A stretch of DNA of 64,000 nucleotides from Ascarosepion bandense (lineage: Eukaryota; Mollusca; Cephalopoda; Sepiida; Sepiidae), in contig JBBBDQ010001153.1 of the NCBI GenBank assembly GCA_037127315.1, positions 4,893,501-4,957,500 on the forward strand, in the 5' to 3' direction. The translations under genes and the position numbers were made by a program. Position 1 is the stretch's first letter, and every line of letters starts with the position of its first letter. Below the pieces are notes generated by a model. The model saw nothing but the letters and a program-made list of their open reading frames with translations. It was not told the DNA's origin and searched no databases. Of this stretch, positions 12,030-23,570 are shown piece by piece.

Positions 12030-12193
12030 GTGTGCAATATTCTCAACTCTTCCTTCAAGATGTAGGAAGGTGAGGACACAAGGTAAATGCTGTGAGAGTA
12101 TTATCTGTGATGATGGCACTCTGATAGACTCTCAGAAATTAAACAACACAATTGGAGGCAGTGCAAATAACAAGTCAGTTTCAAGCATTCAGA
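12030..12193 (+). CDS. VWC gene exon: second half of a VWC domain plus linker
   Basis: This is an internal exon of an extracellular multi-VWC protein. It follows a polypyrimidine-AG acceptor (atatttcag) and ends at a gtaagta donor. The 164 nt enter in phase 2, so the first base completes an Arg codon, and leave in phase 1. It encodes a Cys, then PSRC, then the KCCESIIC block, which is the CC-x4-C signature closing a VWC domain. A polar linker rich in Ser, Asn and Gly follows (DGTLIDSQKLNNTIGGSANN). Five cysteines are present, as expected for half of a ten-cysteine module. The matching first-half exon was not found upstream and probably lies before the window or in unrecognised sequence. Splicing to the exon at 17245 gives an in-frame Arg-Gly-Cys junction. 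Confidence 0.85.
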
Positions 12194-13869
12194 GTAAGTA
12201 GAATAAGTTTTGAAATTATTTTCTCGTGACTCTTATTCCTGATCATATGAAACACACAACATTTTAGTTACAAGATATTTAATCAAAATTATTTTTTATT
12301 TATTTACTTAATCAAAATGCTGGATTTTAGAGTTCTAAACTATAACTACCATGTTATATTTCCACTGTGTATAATATTTGGTTGGAAAATTCAAACTAAC
12401 TTTGATGTCTAGGAAGGATTTTTATGATTAAATTTACCTGTCATACAAACAGTATGGGTCAATAACATTACATTCACAGAAATTTCCTGAGAATATAGGA
12501 AGTATGCAAATCTTTTTCATTTCAACCAAACTAAATTCACCAGATAGAGGAGAAACATAGTTTTTCATGTTTTAGTATAGTTACTAGTTAACCTAGTACA
12601 ACTGAGATTGTTTGAGTCCTGAGATGCCACATCACAAATTAAATTTCTAGATACTTGTTTTTAATTTGTTTGTTGAACAACTTTATTGAAATATTGCATC
12701 AATAGAAATTCTTAATTCATTGAGTGAGCATTTTTGCAACAAATCTTTGACACTTATATCCAGCTTATTGACTCTTATTGTTTTGTCTGTGTGGGCTAGA
12801 AAATTCTACAGCTCAAATATATTTTCATCAGATGTCGGAGAATTTAGTCTATGTTCCCACCGGTTTTTTCTATGGTAGTTGTACTTGTTTGTCACATATT
12901 AGCCAATGACTATATTGACATATTCTGTTATGGTACAAAATTTTTGATAGGACTAAGATCATACAGCCTGACACAATGAGCTCAATAATTTCTAAAGTTA
13001 GTCACTAATTCTGCATCAGGAGCTGATATAATTTTTGAGAATATATATTTTCAAGATGCTAGTCATTGAGCTTGTGCTGCAACTATAAATCTTCCTGTTT
13101 TGGATTTTAGGCCAACTGGGGAAAGCCAATGATGAGCAGCACTTATATCAATGTTATTGATATCTATACTTCAAATTTGCTAGTACATATCATTGAATGA
13201 TTGCAATAATTTTGATTATCAAAAGTATAAAACCTCTAATATGTATTAATAACTTAAAATCTCAAAAATCCCCTTAATAAAAAATTGTATTGTTTATGAA
13301 TTTACTGCCTCTTTGTAAGATTATATCTCCAATATTTGTAATCAAAAACTATCATTAAATTCTTATATTAGCCATACAAGTACCACACTCTATCATAAAT
13401 TAACTTGTACACTTATTAAAACTTGGTGTAATTTTTACATATATTGAACATCACAAAAAATTAAAATTATCAACAAGAGACAAATATTTAGAAGGTAATA
13501 TCAAAATAATATATAGCACTCACCGCAAAGAAAGACTCAAATGCTCAAAGCTATTATAATATAAAAAATAGCACAATAAATGAAATATATTTAATCACAG
13601 GATATTGCATTTAAAACTTTTGAAAAAAAATTAAGATGCATAAAACATAATAGGCATAAAACATGTGATGTATTCATTTCCCAGTGCAATCAAGTTCTGT
13701 GAAAAACTTTCTTCACATCATATCATTGACACAATGCATGAATATTTGAATTCAGAATTCAATGAAATGCAAAGATGTTGACAATAAAATCTGGTTTACC
13801 CCACTGATAAAATCCAGTTCTTAATATGACCAAGACAGCCAAAAGTACTAAAACAAAAACAGGAGAAAA
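12194..13869. other. AT-rich intron sequence
   Basis: Roughly 1.7 kb following the 12193 donor with no open frame carrying a family motif and no clear repeat structure. I searched it by eye for the CC-x4-C and Asp-Gly-Cys VWC blocks and found none. Confidence 0.5.
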
Positions 13870-16790
13870 CATGAATATTAGACAGTGTAGTATGATATGC
13901 GTATGAAAAAACCAATATATATAGATTACTTGAAGAACTAGGAAAGCAGAAAGTCTGACATCGTGGAGGACATGTGGAGCTGTGCTATGACTACTGCTAC
14001 TCACACTGATATGCAAAACATAACAATGGTGTCACCAATAAGATTCATAATTTCACTGGATGACTCAGAACACATAGAAATATGAATAAATTTTACAATA
14101 TTTGCAAGAGTAAAGAGATTTAAAGGCTCAAAGACCGATGAAGTAACAAACAAGATAACTAACTTATTTCTTGCTACAGTGGGATGCAAAGCTGTGAAGA
14201 AAGTTTCAACAACTTCTTATCAAAGTGAGTTAGAAAAAATGACATTTGAGCAAATTGTGAAAGTCATAAAAAAGAATGTAAGGCCAAAAAAAGATATTGG
14301 TAATAGCAGAAAGAAACAAGTTTTTGGAAACAAGACAAGCATGACAGGGGTCTATTATGCAATACTTACATAGGTTGAAACAACAAGTAAAGTATTGTGA
14401 ATTTTAAAAATTGGGAGCACAAGAAATGACTGCAGAAGATGAATTAATTATTCTTAGATTAAACTGCAAGACCAAAATTACAAGGACAAAATACTACAAT
14501 GTTTGCAAAGTAGCAGAATGCTGAGTTTTTGCAACAATTATATTTGATTAGAGAATTTAATCAACCAAAAGAAGAATTCAAGACATTTAAGATGAGCACT
14601 ACCAAATCCATAATTAAATGTAAATATTGTAAAAAAATGTCATGTGAGAGACAGATACAAATGCCCAGCTTTGGGCAAAATATACTCAGATTGCAAAATA
14701 GAAGATCATTTTCAGTACATATACAAACACGAAAATCAAATAAGAAAAGTAAAAACTGCAACTCCCTAAAGAAAAAGCTGAAGTATTTACAATGAATACA
14801 CAAAAAAGAGGTAGAGCAAAAATAAGGATAAATGGCCAACTATTTAGCATGAAAGTTAATACAGGCAGTGAAATTACACTGATACCAAAACATTTCTGGA
14901 TAAAATTACGATGACCAAAATTAAGAAAAAGCATTGTACAACTACAGCAATTTGATGGAATGATCATAGAAGCAATGAGTATATTTCAAGGCAATTTTGA
15001 ACCTGAAAAATGTTTTCAAACACTATTTACATTGTTTGGATCATTGCCCTTATATTTTCTGCCATGTTTATGATGCTTTAGCCGTTTTACACTCTGGCCT
15101 TCTTCAGGGGCTAAGAATTTCAAATCAAACCCTTTATTACACACATGGCCCGGTGTATATAGACGTTGGTTAGTTCCATTGACTTGAACCAAAGTATTGT
15201 GAGTTCAATACCAGGCTACAGCAGTGGGGAAGAAATCACATAGAGAGTTAGTTTAAAGAGAGATAATTACATGGCTTCAAGAAGTGGCATCACACAAAAA
15301 ATGAGAATGATAGACCCCAGTGAACATAATAAAGGATTCAATTCAAAATTCCTAGCACATTAAACTTTTTGATATGAAAAAAATTCTTATTATAATCAAA
15401 CCACAAACCATTACAATTTATATTTAACCAAAGAAAAAAATTGCCAAAAGTCACATCATCAAGGAATTTAAGATGGACAATAAAAATCATGGGATTCAAT
15501 TTTGACATATTGTACATAAAAGGCAACACTATTCTTCATGTAGATAATTTACCAAGATTGCAGTTCAAGAACAAAACAGAAGAAACACAAGAAAATACTG
15601 AAGATAAAATAATACACTTGCTAGAAACAGACATTCTTTCTCTAAATAGACTCAAAATAGAAATAAAACAAGACTAAATATTAAGCAGAATAGGAGAGAG
15701 AATAACAAATAATATATTGAGTAATTGTTCAATAGCAAAGTGACTCTTTAGGGAAACAAAGCACAAGCTAACCATATAAATTGACATTATATGCAATGGA
15801 GATGTAATAGTAGCTCCACAAATACTGAGAACAAACATACTAACAGGAGTACATTGTGGCATAACAGCAATACAAAGACTAAAGTTACAAGTTTGGTGGC
15901 CAGGATATTCAAAAGACATAGACAAATATATTGAGATGCCCAAAATGTGTGGAAATAAAGTACTTCAAATTAGCAAAAATTCACTCATGGCAGAATGAAG
16001 TAGAGCCATGGGGTAGGGTCCATTTGGATCATGTACATATGAGAGATATGGGATTAATCATAGTATTAGTGAACTCATATTAAAGTTGGCTAGAAGTTGT
16101 TAGAGTAAAAGACAGAAAAGCTACCACAGTAAAACAAATACTAAGAATGATATTCTCAAGAAATGGAGTACCCCAGACAATAGTCACTGACAATTCACCT
16201 GTATTTTTTATTAGAATTTATGTACATGGTTAAAACAAATTGCTTTTATCTTATACAACACACCACCATGTCACACACAGTTTAATGGCATTGTAGAAAG
16301 AATGGTACAAACCTTGAAAATGGGATTGAGACAAATCCAGAAGAAGGAGATATATATTGGAAAAGAAGAGACAAAATATACTGGCACATGTAGATCAGGC
16401 CAGAAGCAGAAATCAGCTGAATGATATGGAAATGGAAGGTCAAGAACAAGAAGAGGTAGAAAGTTATAAAAGTTGAACAGAGCAGGAAAGGGAAGAAGGT
16501 GAAAATGAGGTGATGGACAAAGATGAAAAGGGAAAATGAAGAAAAACCAAGATCACCATTAAATAGAAGGTAAGAGAGACAAGAGAAATGTCAGTACAAA
16601 ACAAAAATAATTAGTAGTAATAAGAAAAAAACAGGGGTGTGCCATTACTCTAAATTTAAGAGCTGTAGTATTATATTCAAATAAAGAGACTAGTATCTAT
16701 AGAGAGTACTTGAAAAAGTAGAACAGCAGAAAACATGTCATCACAGAGGACATGCATTGGTATGCAAAACATAATAGACAATTTACCCAT
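13870..16790 (+). mobile_element. Ty3/Gypsy LTR retrotransposon (family G1), second copy, with both ends
   Basis: A plus-strand copy of the element at 1-2530. The probable 5' LTR ends near 14023 (ATATGCAAAACATAACA), followed by a gag-like region. A nucleocapsid zinc knuckle is at about 14615-14700 (CKYC, then after a frameshift HVRDRYKCPAL and DCKIEDHF). A retropepsin-like block, VNTGSEITLIP, is near 14850, with Asn where the catalytic Asp of D-T/S-G should be. The reverse transcriptase is missing and an inverted-repeat element (15021-15361) sits at the gap. RNase H tail and integrase follow (15441-16330), with about 200 bp of integrase deleted relative to copy 1. The 3' LTR match is 16675-16774, with its own deletion. 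Confidence 0.8.
15021..15361. mobile_element. Inverted-repeat element FB1, copy a, inside Gypsy G1
   Basis: The left arm (about 15021-15130) reads in one orientation and the right arm (about 15150-15361) is a copy of the same family in the opposite orientation; related arms occur at 51400, 56525 and 62300. The junction includes gagttcaatacc, like a pol III B box. On its right the Gypsy sequence resumes at 15362 and matches copy 1 from about 930, which fixes the edge well. Confidence 0.65.
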
Positions 16791-17009
16791 AATTCTTATT
16801 TGCATGTATAACAGTTCATTTGAATTTATCTATACATTTATTAGATCACTTATATCAATTTCTATTCATTGTATTACTAATAAAAACTTTATTGATTATT
16901 GTTGATATTTATTTAGATATTGAGTTCTGTATTTGCAAAGGATTCTTGATTTGAATATTTTGTCTTATGGAATTTTACTTATTCTTTTATATTGATCTCT
17001 TTTTCTCTT

Positions 17010-17010
<1 letters not shown>
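16791..17010. other. AT-rich intron sequence
   Basis: Sequence between the Gypsy 3' end and the compound microsatellite; nothing recognised. Confidence 0.5.
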
Positions 17011-17076
<66 letters not shown>

Positions 17077-17077
17077 T

Positions 17078-17115
<38 letters not shown>
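17011..17115. repeat. Compound (CT)n-(TA)n-(GT)n microsatellite
   Basis: Three dinucleotide blocks in series: CT to about 17040, TA 17041-17060, GT 17061-17115 with TTTG interruptions. It ends about 130 bp before the 17245 exon. Confidence 0.95.
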
Positions 17116-17244
17116 CTGTGAGAGAAGTAGTAGCAGATTATAACTTCTGATTTTTATTAAAGACTACTCATTATTTATTTGTGAATAAACTTACACTATT
17201 GAACAATTATTATTATATTTGTATGTAATTTTTTGTCATTTTAG

Positions 17245-17359
17245 GAGGCTGTCTGTATAAAGGCTCTTATTATGAACCCAATCAAATGTGGACTGATGGA
17301 TGTGAATGGAGATGCCAGTGTGTCAATGGGGCAGAAGGCCTGTACAAATGTTCCCAAAG
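17245..17359 (+). CDS. VWC gene exon: first half of a VWC domain
   Basis: The exon lies between a ttttag acceptor and a gtcagtg donor, 115 nt, entering in phase 1 and leaving in phase 2. The peptide starts GCLYKGSYYEPNQMW and continues DGCEWRCQC and GLYKC, with five cysteines in the order expected for a VWC amino-terminal half. The Tyr-Lys-Gly after the first Cys and the Trp-x-Asp-Gly-Cys block recur in the other two first-half exons. The frame joins directly to 12193 upstream and 23185 downstream. A compound CT/TA/GT microsatellite sits about 130 bp upstream in the intron. No stop codon or damage is seen. Confidence 0.9.
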
Positions 17360-17629
17360 GTCAGTGTACAAACACACATTATTTCTGCACTTTCTATAGA
17401 TATGGTCAATTCTAATGTTTCATTTCTGAAAAAATTCTATAAATCCTAAAATTTAAGGCACTTGAATCAAAAAGCATTTCTCTCATGAATACCACTTCTG
17501 CATTTATTGACAGAAAAGTTCTTTCAAATATTACATTCAAGTTAAAGTATTTATAATGATATTAAACTATTATTCATAGTCAAAGAAAATAACTTATTTC
17601 AAAGGTTTGATTACATTATATCTCTTCAG

Positions 17630-19490
17630 GGTAATTATTGCAAAGACTACTGGAGGCTCTGCAAAAGTGTACTAAACAATAGTTAACCCTCAGTCCCCCA
17701 CGAATCAATGAATTCAAGGTCTTCACCTCTTCAACAGACAAAGCTGAGTGCTTCGCTCACAGATACTCTACCAACTCGACACTGGACTCATCTGGAGTAC
17801 ATGTACCCAACTTTCCACCCTGAACTGAAGCCCAACTGACATTACTCCCTTGATGGTCTCTAAAATAATTTCAAAGTTTGACTCACATAAAGCGAGCAGC
17901 GACGACAGAATCCCAATCATTGTCCTGAAGAGATTCTCCCCCGAAGTCTCCTCTGTTCTCTCCAAACTCTATAACTACTGCCTGTTTGCTTCTTGCTTTC
18001 CTGCCTGATGGAAGTCCTCCTCTGTAGTCCCAGTATATAAAAATACTGGTGAACCCTCTGAAACCTCTAATTATTTCCCTATCAACCTCCTATCAATCTT
18101 TGGCAAAGTGTTCAAAACCATCATCAATGCTGAGGTAGTATGACACCGCACAGCCCACAGACTCTTCTCTGACAAACAGTCTGGTTACCACTTCACCAGA
18201 TCTACTGCTGATATGCTCACGACCATCACTGAGTATATACACCATGCCCTGGACAAGAATGGAAAAGCCTGAACTGTTGCTCTAGACATTTCCAAAGTGT
18301 TTGACAGAGTCTGGCATGCTGGCCTTCCATGCAAGCTGCAGGGCTATGGTATAACTGGACAATTGTTTGACCTAATCCAGTCATTTTTTTCAAATCACAA
18401 AATGAATGTAGTATTGAATGGACATGCCTCCCAATACTATCACACAAATGCAAGACTCTATTCTAGATCCTACACTTTTTCTTATCAACATTAATGATCT
18501 CCCCAATGTAATAAGATCCCAAGTAGGCATATACACTGATGACATTATGGTTTACTCTCACCTTGATCAAAAGTTTGCTGAGGCTGACAAAGCAAATCTT
18601 GATGCCAGGCTTGAAAAGTACATCCAATCCCTGGTGGATTAGGGTAAGAAATGGCTCATGAATTTCAATGCTTCCAAAATAAAGCTGCTATCTATTAACC
18701 ATCACAGACAATTGCTCCTACCCACCATTAGCATGGATCCAGCTAGTCTCCCTGAAAGTAAAACACTATGCCTCCTCAGGTTAACTCTCACAACAGACAT
18801 CAAGTGAGATGACTATATAGAATCCATAGCTAAATCTGCTGCTAAGAAGGTTGGTTCTCTGTGCAAGGCCAGGTAGTTTTTCCTGTCTGAAACAATCCTG
18901 AACATATACAAATCTACCATCCACCTTTGTTTTGAATACTGCTGCCATATCTGGTCAGGTGCTCCTGCTATCCACCTAGAAGTCCTTGAGAAAATCCAAT
19001 GAAGAATCTGCAATGTGATCGATCACAACTTGGCGCAGTGTGGCTTCCCTGTGTCTCTTCTACAAGTACTTTCATGGCTTCTACTCAGATGAACTTAGCT
19101 CACTGGTGCCCCCTATATACGAATTTACTCAAGCCATAAGATTAGCAACTAGGTCCCACCCTTTTACTGTGAAATCAATAAATTTTAAATGCAAATTCTT
19201 CTTCTCCAGCTTCTTTTCTTGCACTTCCTGCCTGTGGAATTCCCTTACATTTACTTGCTACCCCAACTGCTACAATCTCTAAGAATTTAAATGTAAAGTC
19301 AATAGTCAACTTCTATCTCACTAACTTGCATCCTCTCTCTCATGCTCTCATCCCATCTCATCAGTATTATCATGCTTCTCTCTAAATTTCCTCCTATGTA
19401 ATCCCCTGCACAACAGTGGCAGTATAATGCCTTGCTAAGGGTGATACAATTATAAAAAAAATAAAATAAAATAAAAGAGAAAATTTAAGA
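17630..19490 (+). mobile_element. Jockey/CR1-like LINE (family C), 5'-truncated copy
   Basis: The copy begins at the block that reads KDYWRLCKSVLNNS (about 17645) and runs to an A-rich tail (aaaaaaaataaaataaaata near 19455). Reverse transcriptase pieces in shifting frames include FDRVWHAGLPCKLQGYG (18300-18350) and VGIYTDDIMVYSHL near 18525, where the YADD box is YTDD. The C-terminal region reads ASLCLFYKYFHGFYSDELSS at about 19040-19100. Stops and frameshifts are frequent. The tail sequence (CACAACAGTGGCAGTATAAT and GGTGATACAATTA) is shared with copies at 48370 and 62990, fixing the 3' end. Confidence 0.8.
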
Positions 19491-21168
19491 TTAATTTTAT
19501 GTAAAAATTGGAAAAGTTTAAAAACTCATAGGTCTTATTTAGTACTAAATCTTCAGTGTTGTAATGCTAAATGATGAGGTAATGGATGATACAAGAACCA
19601 TAAATAAATACCTCTTTAAGGTATTTCAGCAACAATTTTAGTTCTGGAATAAAATTAGAATTTGTAAAGAGACAAATTTTGAGTATAGAAGGTTTTGACA
19701 GGCCTGGAAGATGTAAAGTTTTGCTCAAATATGTAAGCCTCTGTAAATGCAGTGTGATGGGAGATTTTCTGTTCATATATGCTAACCTATATCAAAGCTT
19801 TGTAACCGGTCCTTAAGATATTCAAAATGGTTGGAGACATTCTATACAAACCTATACCAAATTTATTAATCTGTAGCTTTCATTGAAGAAGGAAGAATAG
19901 TTAAACAATTTATACAAATCATTAGCTACATTAATTATATGAAGAGTTATACAAATTTTGTATTGTCTGTTTTTATAACTATTTAACTTTTGAGTTAGTG
20001 CAAATGGGAAGAAACTAATATTAATGCATTCTTTTTTAAGTTAAAATGTGTATAGAGAATAAAAATTATACAATTTTCAATAAAATTTACAAATAAAATT
20101 TTTTTAAATTTTTTATTGGTGATCTACATAAATTTCTAAAATGAGCTGGCTATTTTAAATGGAGTGAATCATTATTTTATAATGTTAAAATTTGAAAAAG
20201 TTAGTTTACAATTAAAAATTACTATCTTATTAATGTAAGTTAATATTTCAAGTGTGTAATTTAAATAAAATTTTAAACACAATAATTTTATTACAGTTTT
20301 AGTTTTATTTGATTTGTAATTATGAATTTTGAGATAAATTCATTTAGAGAAAAGTAGTAAATACGGAAAATCCAATAGACAAAATTCATGCTCATGTAAC
20401 AATGAAGATTCTAAATGCTTACTTTCTAGGCAAACTTTTCACAATTAGATAATTGGTACAACCTTCTTATTCTGCATTCCCCACAACTACCAATTCTCTT
20501 TCAACCTATACCAAACCAACTTAATCCAAGTAAATTTCAATATGGCTAAAGTCAAAAGGCTTGTCAATTGATACTCATAGAAAACTGGCAACTTAGTTTT
20601 GCATTTTCTGTTATCACCATTAAAAAATAAACACGAAAATAAATGTGGATACCTGTAGACATTAGTGGCACATCTGACTTCCAAAAAAATCAAGATACAA
20701 CTACTTTGCATGGATGGAGTGAATGCCATCACAAAATAACTTCTATTCTGCTCTATAAGGTTTCATACAGCACAAAATAAGTCAAGAGATGAATCATGTC
20801 TGTTTATGTTTGCTGCCAAACATGATTTTTTGTTAGTAGAAGAAAAAAAGTTCAGCTTTCAAAAATTTTTGTTTCATGAATTTCTAATAAGAAATTACCT
20901 GTGTGTATAAATAATATCTGCTTGGGTCTAACAAAGCAACCAAACAGTCTTACATGTGTGTGTGTCTGTGTGTGTGTCTGTGTGTGTGTGCATAGGACAT
21001 ATCTACATTTGAATAAACTAGACCTTTCTTGATGGATCAGTAGCAAAAACTGTTGGAAACAAGTTAGCTGACAATATGATCAGGTGCTCTTAAATCTATT
21101 AAAAGAAAGAATGACTGATGGTATGTGGTTAGATATTCATTGTAGTAAAAGTCTAAAGCCACTGAATG
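19491..21168. other. AT-rich intron sequence
   Basis: No family motif in any frame. A (GT)n stretch with TCTG interruptions is at about 20955-20990. Antisense frames at 19567-19776, 20487-20732 and 20852-21046 look like chance readings. Confidence 0.5.
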
Positions 21169-21178
21169 ACAACCATCA

Positions 21179-21481
21179 GTCAGTCAGTTAAGTGCCATAC
21201 GTGATACACACTTGGGCAATCATGTCTCTTTCAAGACATGACTGACTGGGCAGAACATTATCCTACAGTAGGTTGCCATTGCTTTCTTCAGTAGACTGGT
21301 TACCGACCAAGGCTATAGAACCCAGTCTGTCCTGATATTTGACTCATAACTGGAAGGAAGAGACAGATTAATACCTTTCCCAAGGGTATTTGCATGTAAG
21401 TGAATACAATGGATTCAACTGGAATTCGAACTCGGCTCCCCGGTTTCTCATTCCATGCCGATATCCACTGTACCACAACGC
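21179..21481 (-). mobile_element. tRNA-derived SINE, copy 1, with target duplication
   Basis: On the minus strand the element starts with a tRNA-like head: A box TGGTACAGTGG, then B box GAGTTCGAATTCC about 45 bp later. A body of about 200 bp follows, ending in a (CAGT)n-type tail (gtcagtcagtta). A 10-bp direct repeat, acaaccatca, flanks it at 21169-21178 and 21482-21491. This is the best-preserved of the copies here and defines the family (others at 22503, 25446, 36131, 56815). Confidence 0.85.
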
Positions 21482-21491
21482 ACAACCATCA

Positions 21492-22482
21492 ATCTCATGA
21501 ATATTAGTGGTGCAAATGTAACAGACGCTCTTTAAATGTATGTTAAAAATTTCAAGCAACCTCTTCTTTGAAAAATGTCATGCTTCTTACATTTTCTACA
21601 CAAACCAGATGTTGACTGCTTGACAAACCAAAGCAGACTGCCAAAAATATGTTTTCTGTACATCAGCTTCATGCATACATCCACCTTAACCAAAATAAAA
21701 TGACCAATATATTATAACTACTCTGAGGTACTCCCACTTAAAAAATGAAATCTTAATTTTGAGCCAAATGGCACATATATATTCTCAAATTTAAACATAC
21801 CCAGCATACACCAGTATTTGATGTTAACATGGGTATTCTGAGAAAGATATAATACAGATGAGTGTTTTATGTCAATACCAACACATTGAGAGAGAAAAAC
21901 CCCCAATAATTACAACCATCACCAACGTTTATTTATCTTATAATTTCACCATTCTCTCTTCCTGTTGCCTCAAAAACTGCAGCAGACAGAAGTTACATAT
22001 TTTGTACAAATGTATAGAAATTATAAATTTATTTACATACATTCAATGTTTTTTTTTAATTAGATTTATTTTTGACAAAGGAGAGAAGAAATTAAACTCC
22101 ACAATGGTAACAACAACAAGAAGGTACTGTTTCTCAGGTTACCTATTTCCACTTCCACAATAAAACTAGGAACTGAATGTAGAAAACTTTTTAAAAACAA
22201 ATGGAAACATTTGCACACACTTGTCATGGCATACTCATCTTACTAACTTGTCTGAAGATAAAAAATAAAGACTTTTTGAAGGATTTGACTATTACTTAAA
22301 TTAATGGCTGTAGAGTGGCAAGTTACATTTCTTTTTTGAGTGGTTAAAAAAGGTAAATCTTAAATTCCTTAAACAACTGTTGTTTATTCAGATAGTGATT
22401 ATATCGTTAACTGAATATATTTTCTATTTCAGATCTTGTACTAATTTAATGTTCTACAAACTATAAAACTTGTTTCTGACTA
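21492..22482. other. Intron sequence, nothing recognised
   Basis: AT-rich; the frames at 21718-21906 and 21858-22163 carry no domain signature. Confidence 0.5.
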
Positions 22483-22502
22483 TATATATATATATATATA
22501 TA
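22483..22502. repeat. (TA)n microsatellite
   Basis: Ten TA units directly abutting the 3' end of the SINE at 22503. Confidence 0.9.
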
Positions 22503-22812
22503 GGCAATGCACATTTGTGGCAATCATGTTTTGAAAGAGACATGATTGACTGGGCAGAAGATTTTTCTGCAGTAGATTGCCATTACTTTCTGTGGTAGGC
22601 AGGGTGCTAACCAAGGTTATAGAACCCACTCAGTCCTGCTACTTAGCACATAACTGGAAGAAGAAGTGATGGTTTAATATCTTTAATAAGGGTATTTGTG
22701 CATAAGTGAATGCAACAAATTCAACTGGAATTCAGACTTGGCTCTCCAATTTCATGTTCCAAGCTGATATCCACTGCACCACAATGCACATCCACTGCAC
22801 CACAATGCACAT
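22503..22812 (-). mobile_element. tRNA-derived SINE, copy 2
   Basis: Same family and orientation as the 21179 copy. The B-box area and body are recognisable (caactggaattc; cataactggaag). The tRNA-like head has an internal duplication of a 21-bp unit (ATCCACTGCACCACAATGCAC), so its 5' end is present twice. Flanked by TA arrays. Confidence 0.8.
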
Positions 22813-23184
22813 ATATATATCAAAAGTATATTTTTTATTTTTGACAGAGTCTTTCTCAAATTTTATTACATGTACACACCTAGAAACTATTCATGACTAT
22901 ATTATCAATATTATTATTATTATATTATTATCAGTATATATCAGTAAGCATAATCAGATGTTATAATTATGAATAAAAATGTTGAGATTTTAGCAATAAT
23001 GAAAATAGTTAATCATTAAAATTTGTGTTTATTTAAACAACTTATTTTTATTTAGTTTTGCTTTTAGTGTACAATTTATTTTATTTGTATGTAAAAATTG
23101 ATTACAAACTGACTAAAATATTAAAGATTTTCTGTTATTCTACCTATTAAAAAGGAGTTTGTTTGACTATTTATTTCTTGTTAG
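22813..23184. other. Intron sequence before the 23185 exon
   Basis: AT-rich with a TATTAT run at 22905-22930; ends in the splice acceptor. Nothing else recognised. Confidence 0.5.
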
Positions 23185-23348
23185 GTGCCCAACATTCAAA
23201 AATCTACCTTCTTTTTGTCATATGGAGAATGTTCCAGGAGAACCTTGCTGTCAAATACCAGTTTGCAACACAAATGTTTCTCTTGTTCTTGTCCCAAGTC
23301 ATGGTAAAGGAATAATGGGCATTGGAAAAGTAACTGATCCATTAAAAG
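23185..23348 (+). CDS. VWC gene exon: second half of a VWC domain plus linker
   Basis: The acceptor is ttcttgttag and the donor gtaaat. The exon is 164 nt, the same length as the 12030 exon. It begins in phase 2 with Arg-Cys-Pro, then LPSFCHMENVPGEPCCQIPVC, which carries the conserved Leu-Pro-x-x-Cys and CC-x4-C motifs, followed by a Val/Gly-rich linker ending IGKVTDPLK. It completes the VWC domain begun at 17245. A Penelope-like element fragment begins only about 45 bp after the donor, so the 5' part of the next intron was a repeated insertion target. The residual open frame runs into the intron, but the donor and the next acceptor phase favour splicing at 23348. Confidence 0.88.
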
Positions 23349-23391
23349 GTAAATTTTACATTGAAGCATTTATGTACCTATATACACTTAA

Positions 23392-23570
23392 CTCACCAGT
23401 TAATAACAAATGTCTAACAATACATAAAGCCCTCGTGTCACATAACACTACCACAAACAAAAATATTATATAAGAGCAACAGAAAAAACTTCAAAGAAAG
23501 AGTCAACAATCGCAAAATATCACTAAACATTGCAAAATACAATATATATACATACATAGTGTTGAGTTGT
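23392..23570 (+). mobile_element. Penelope-like element, partial upstream copy (GIY-YIG piece)
   Basis: This stretch is a near-duplicate of 24250-24400: both run from ccagttaataacaaatgtc through the block encoding NTTTNKNI and YKSNRKNFKERVNNRKISLN-type residues. A partial copy upstream of, and in the same orientation as, a longer copy is the tandem arrangement known for Penelope-like elements. It begins about 45 bp after the donor of the 23185 exon. Confidence 0.65.

Noticed and set aside
23159..23473. Extended open frame across the 23185 exon into the intron
   Set aside because: The donor at 23349 and the phase match with 35238 are consistent with all other exons; the extension enters a Penelope-like fragment.
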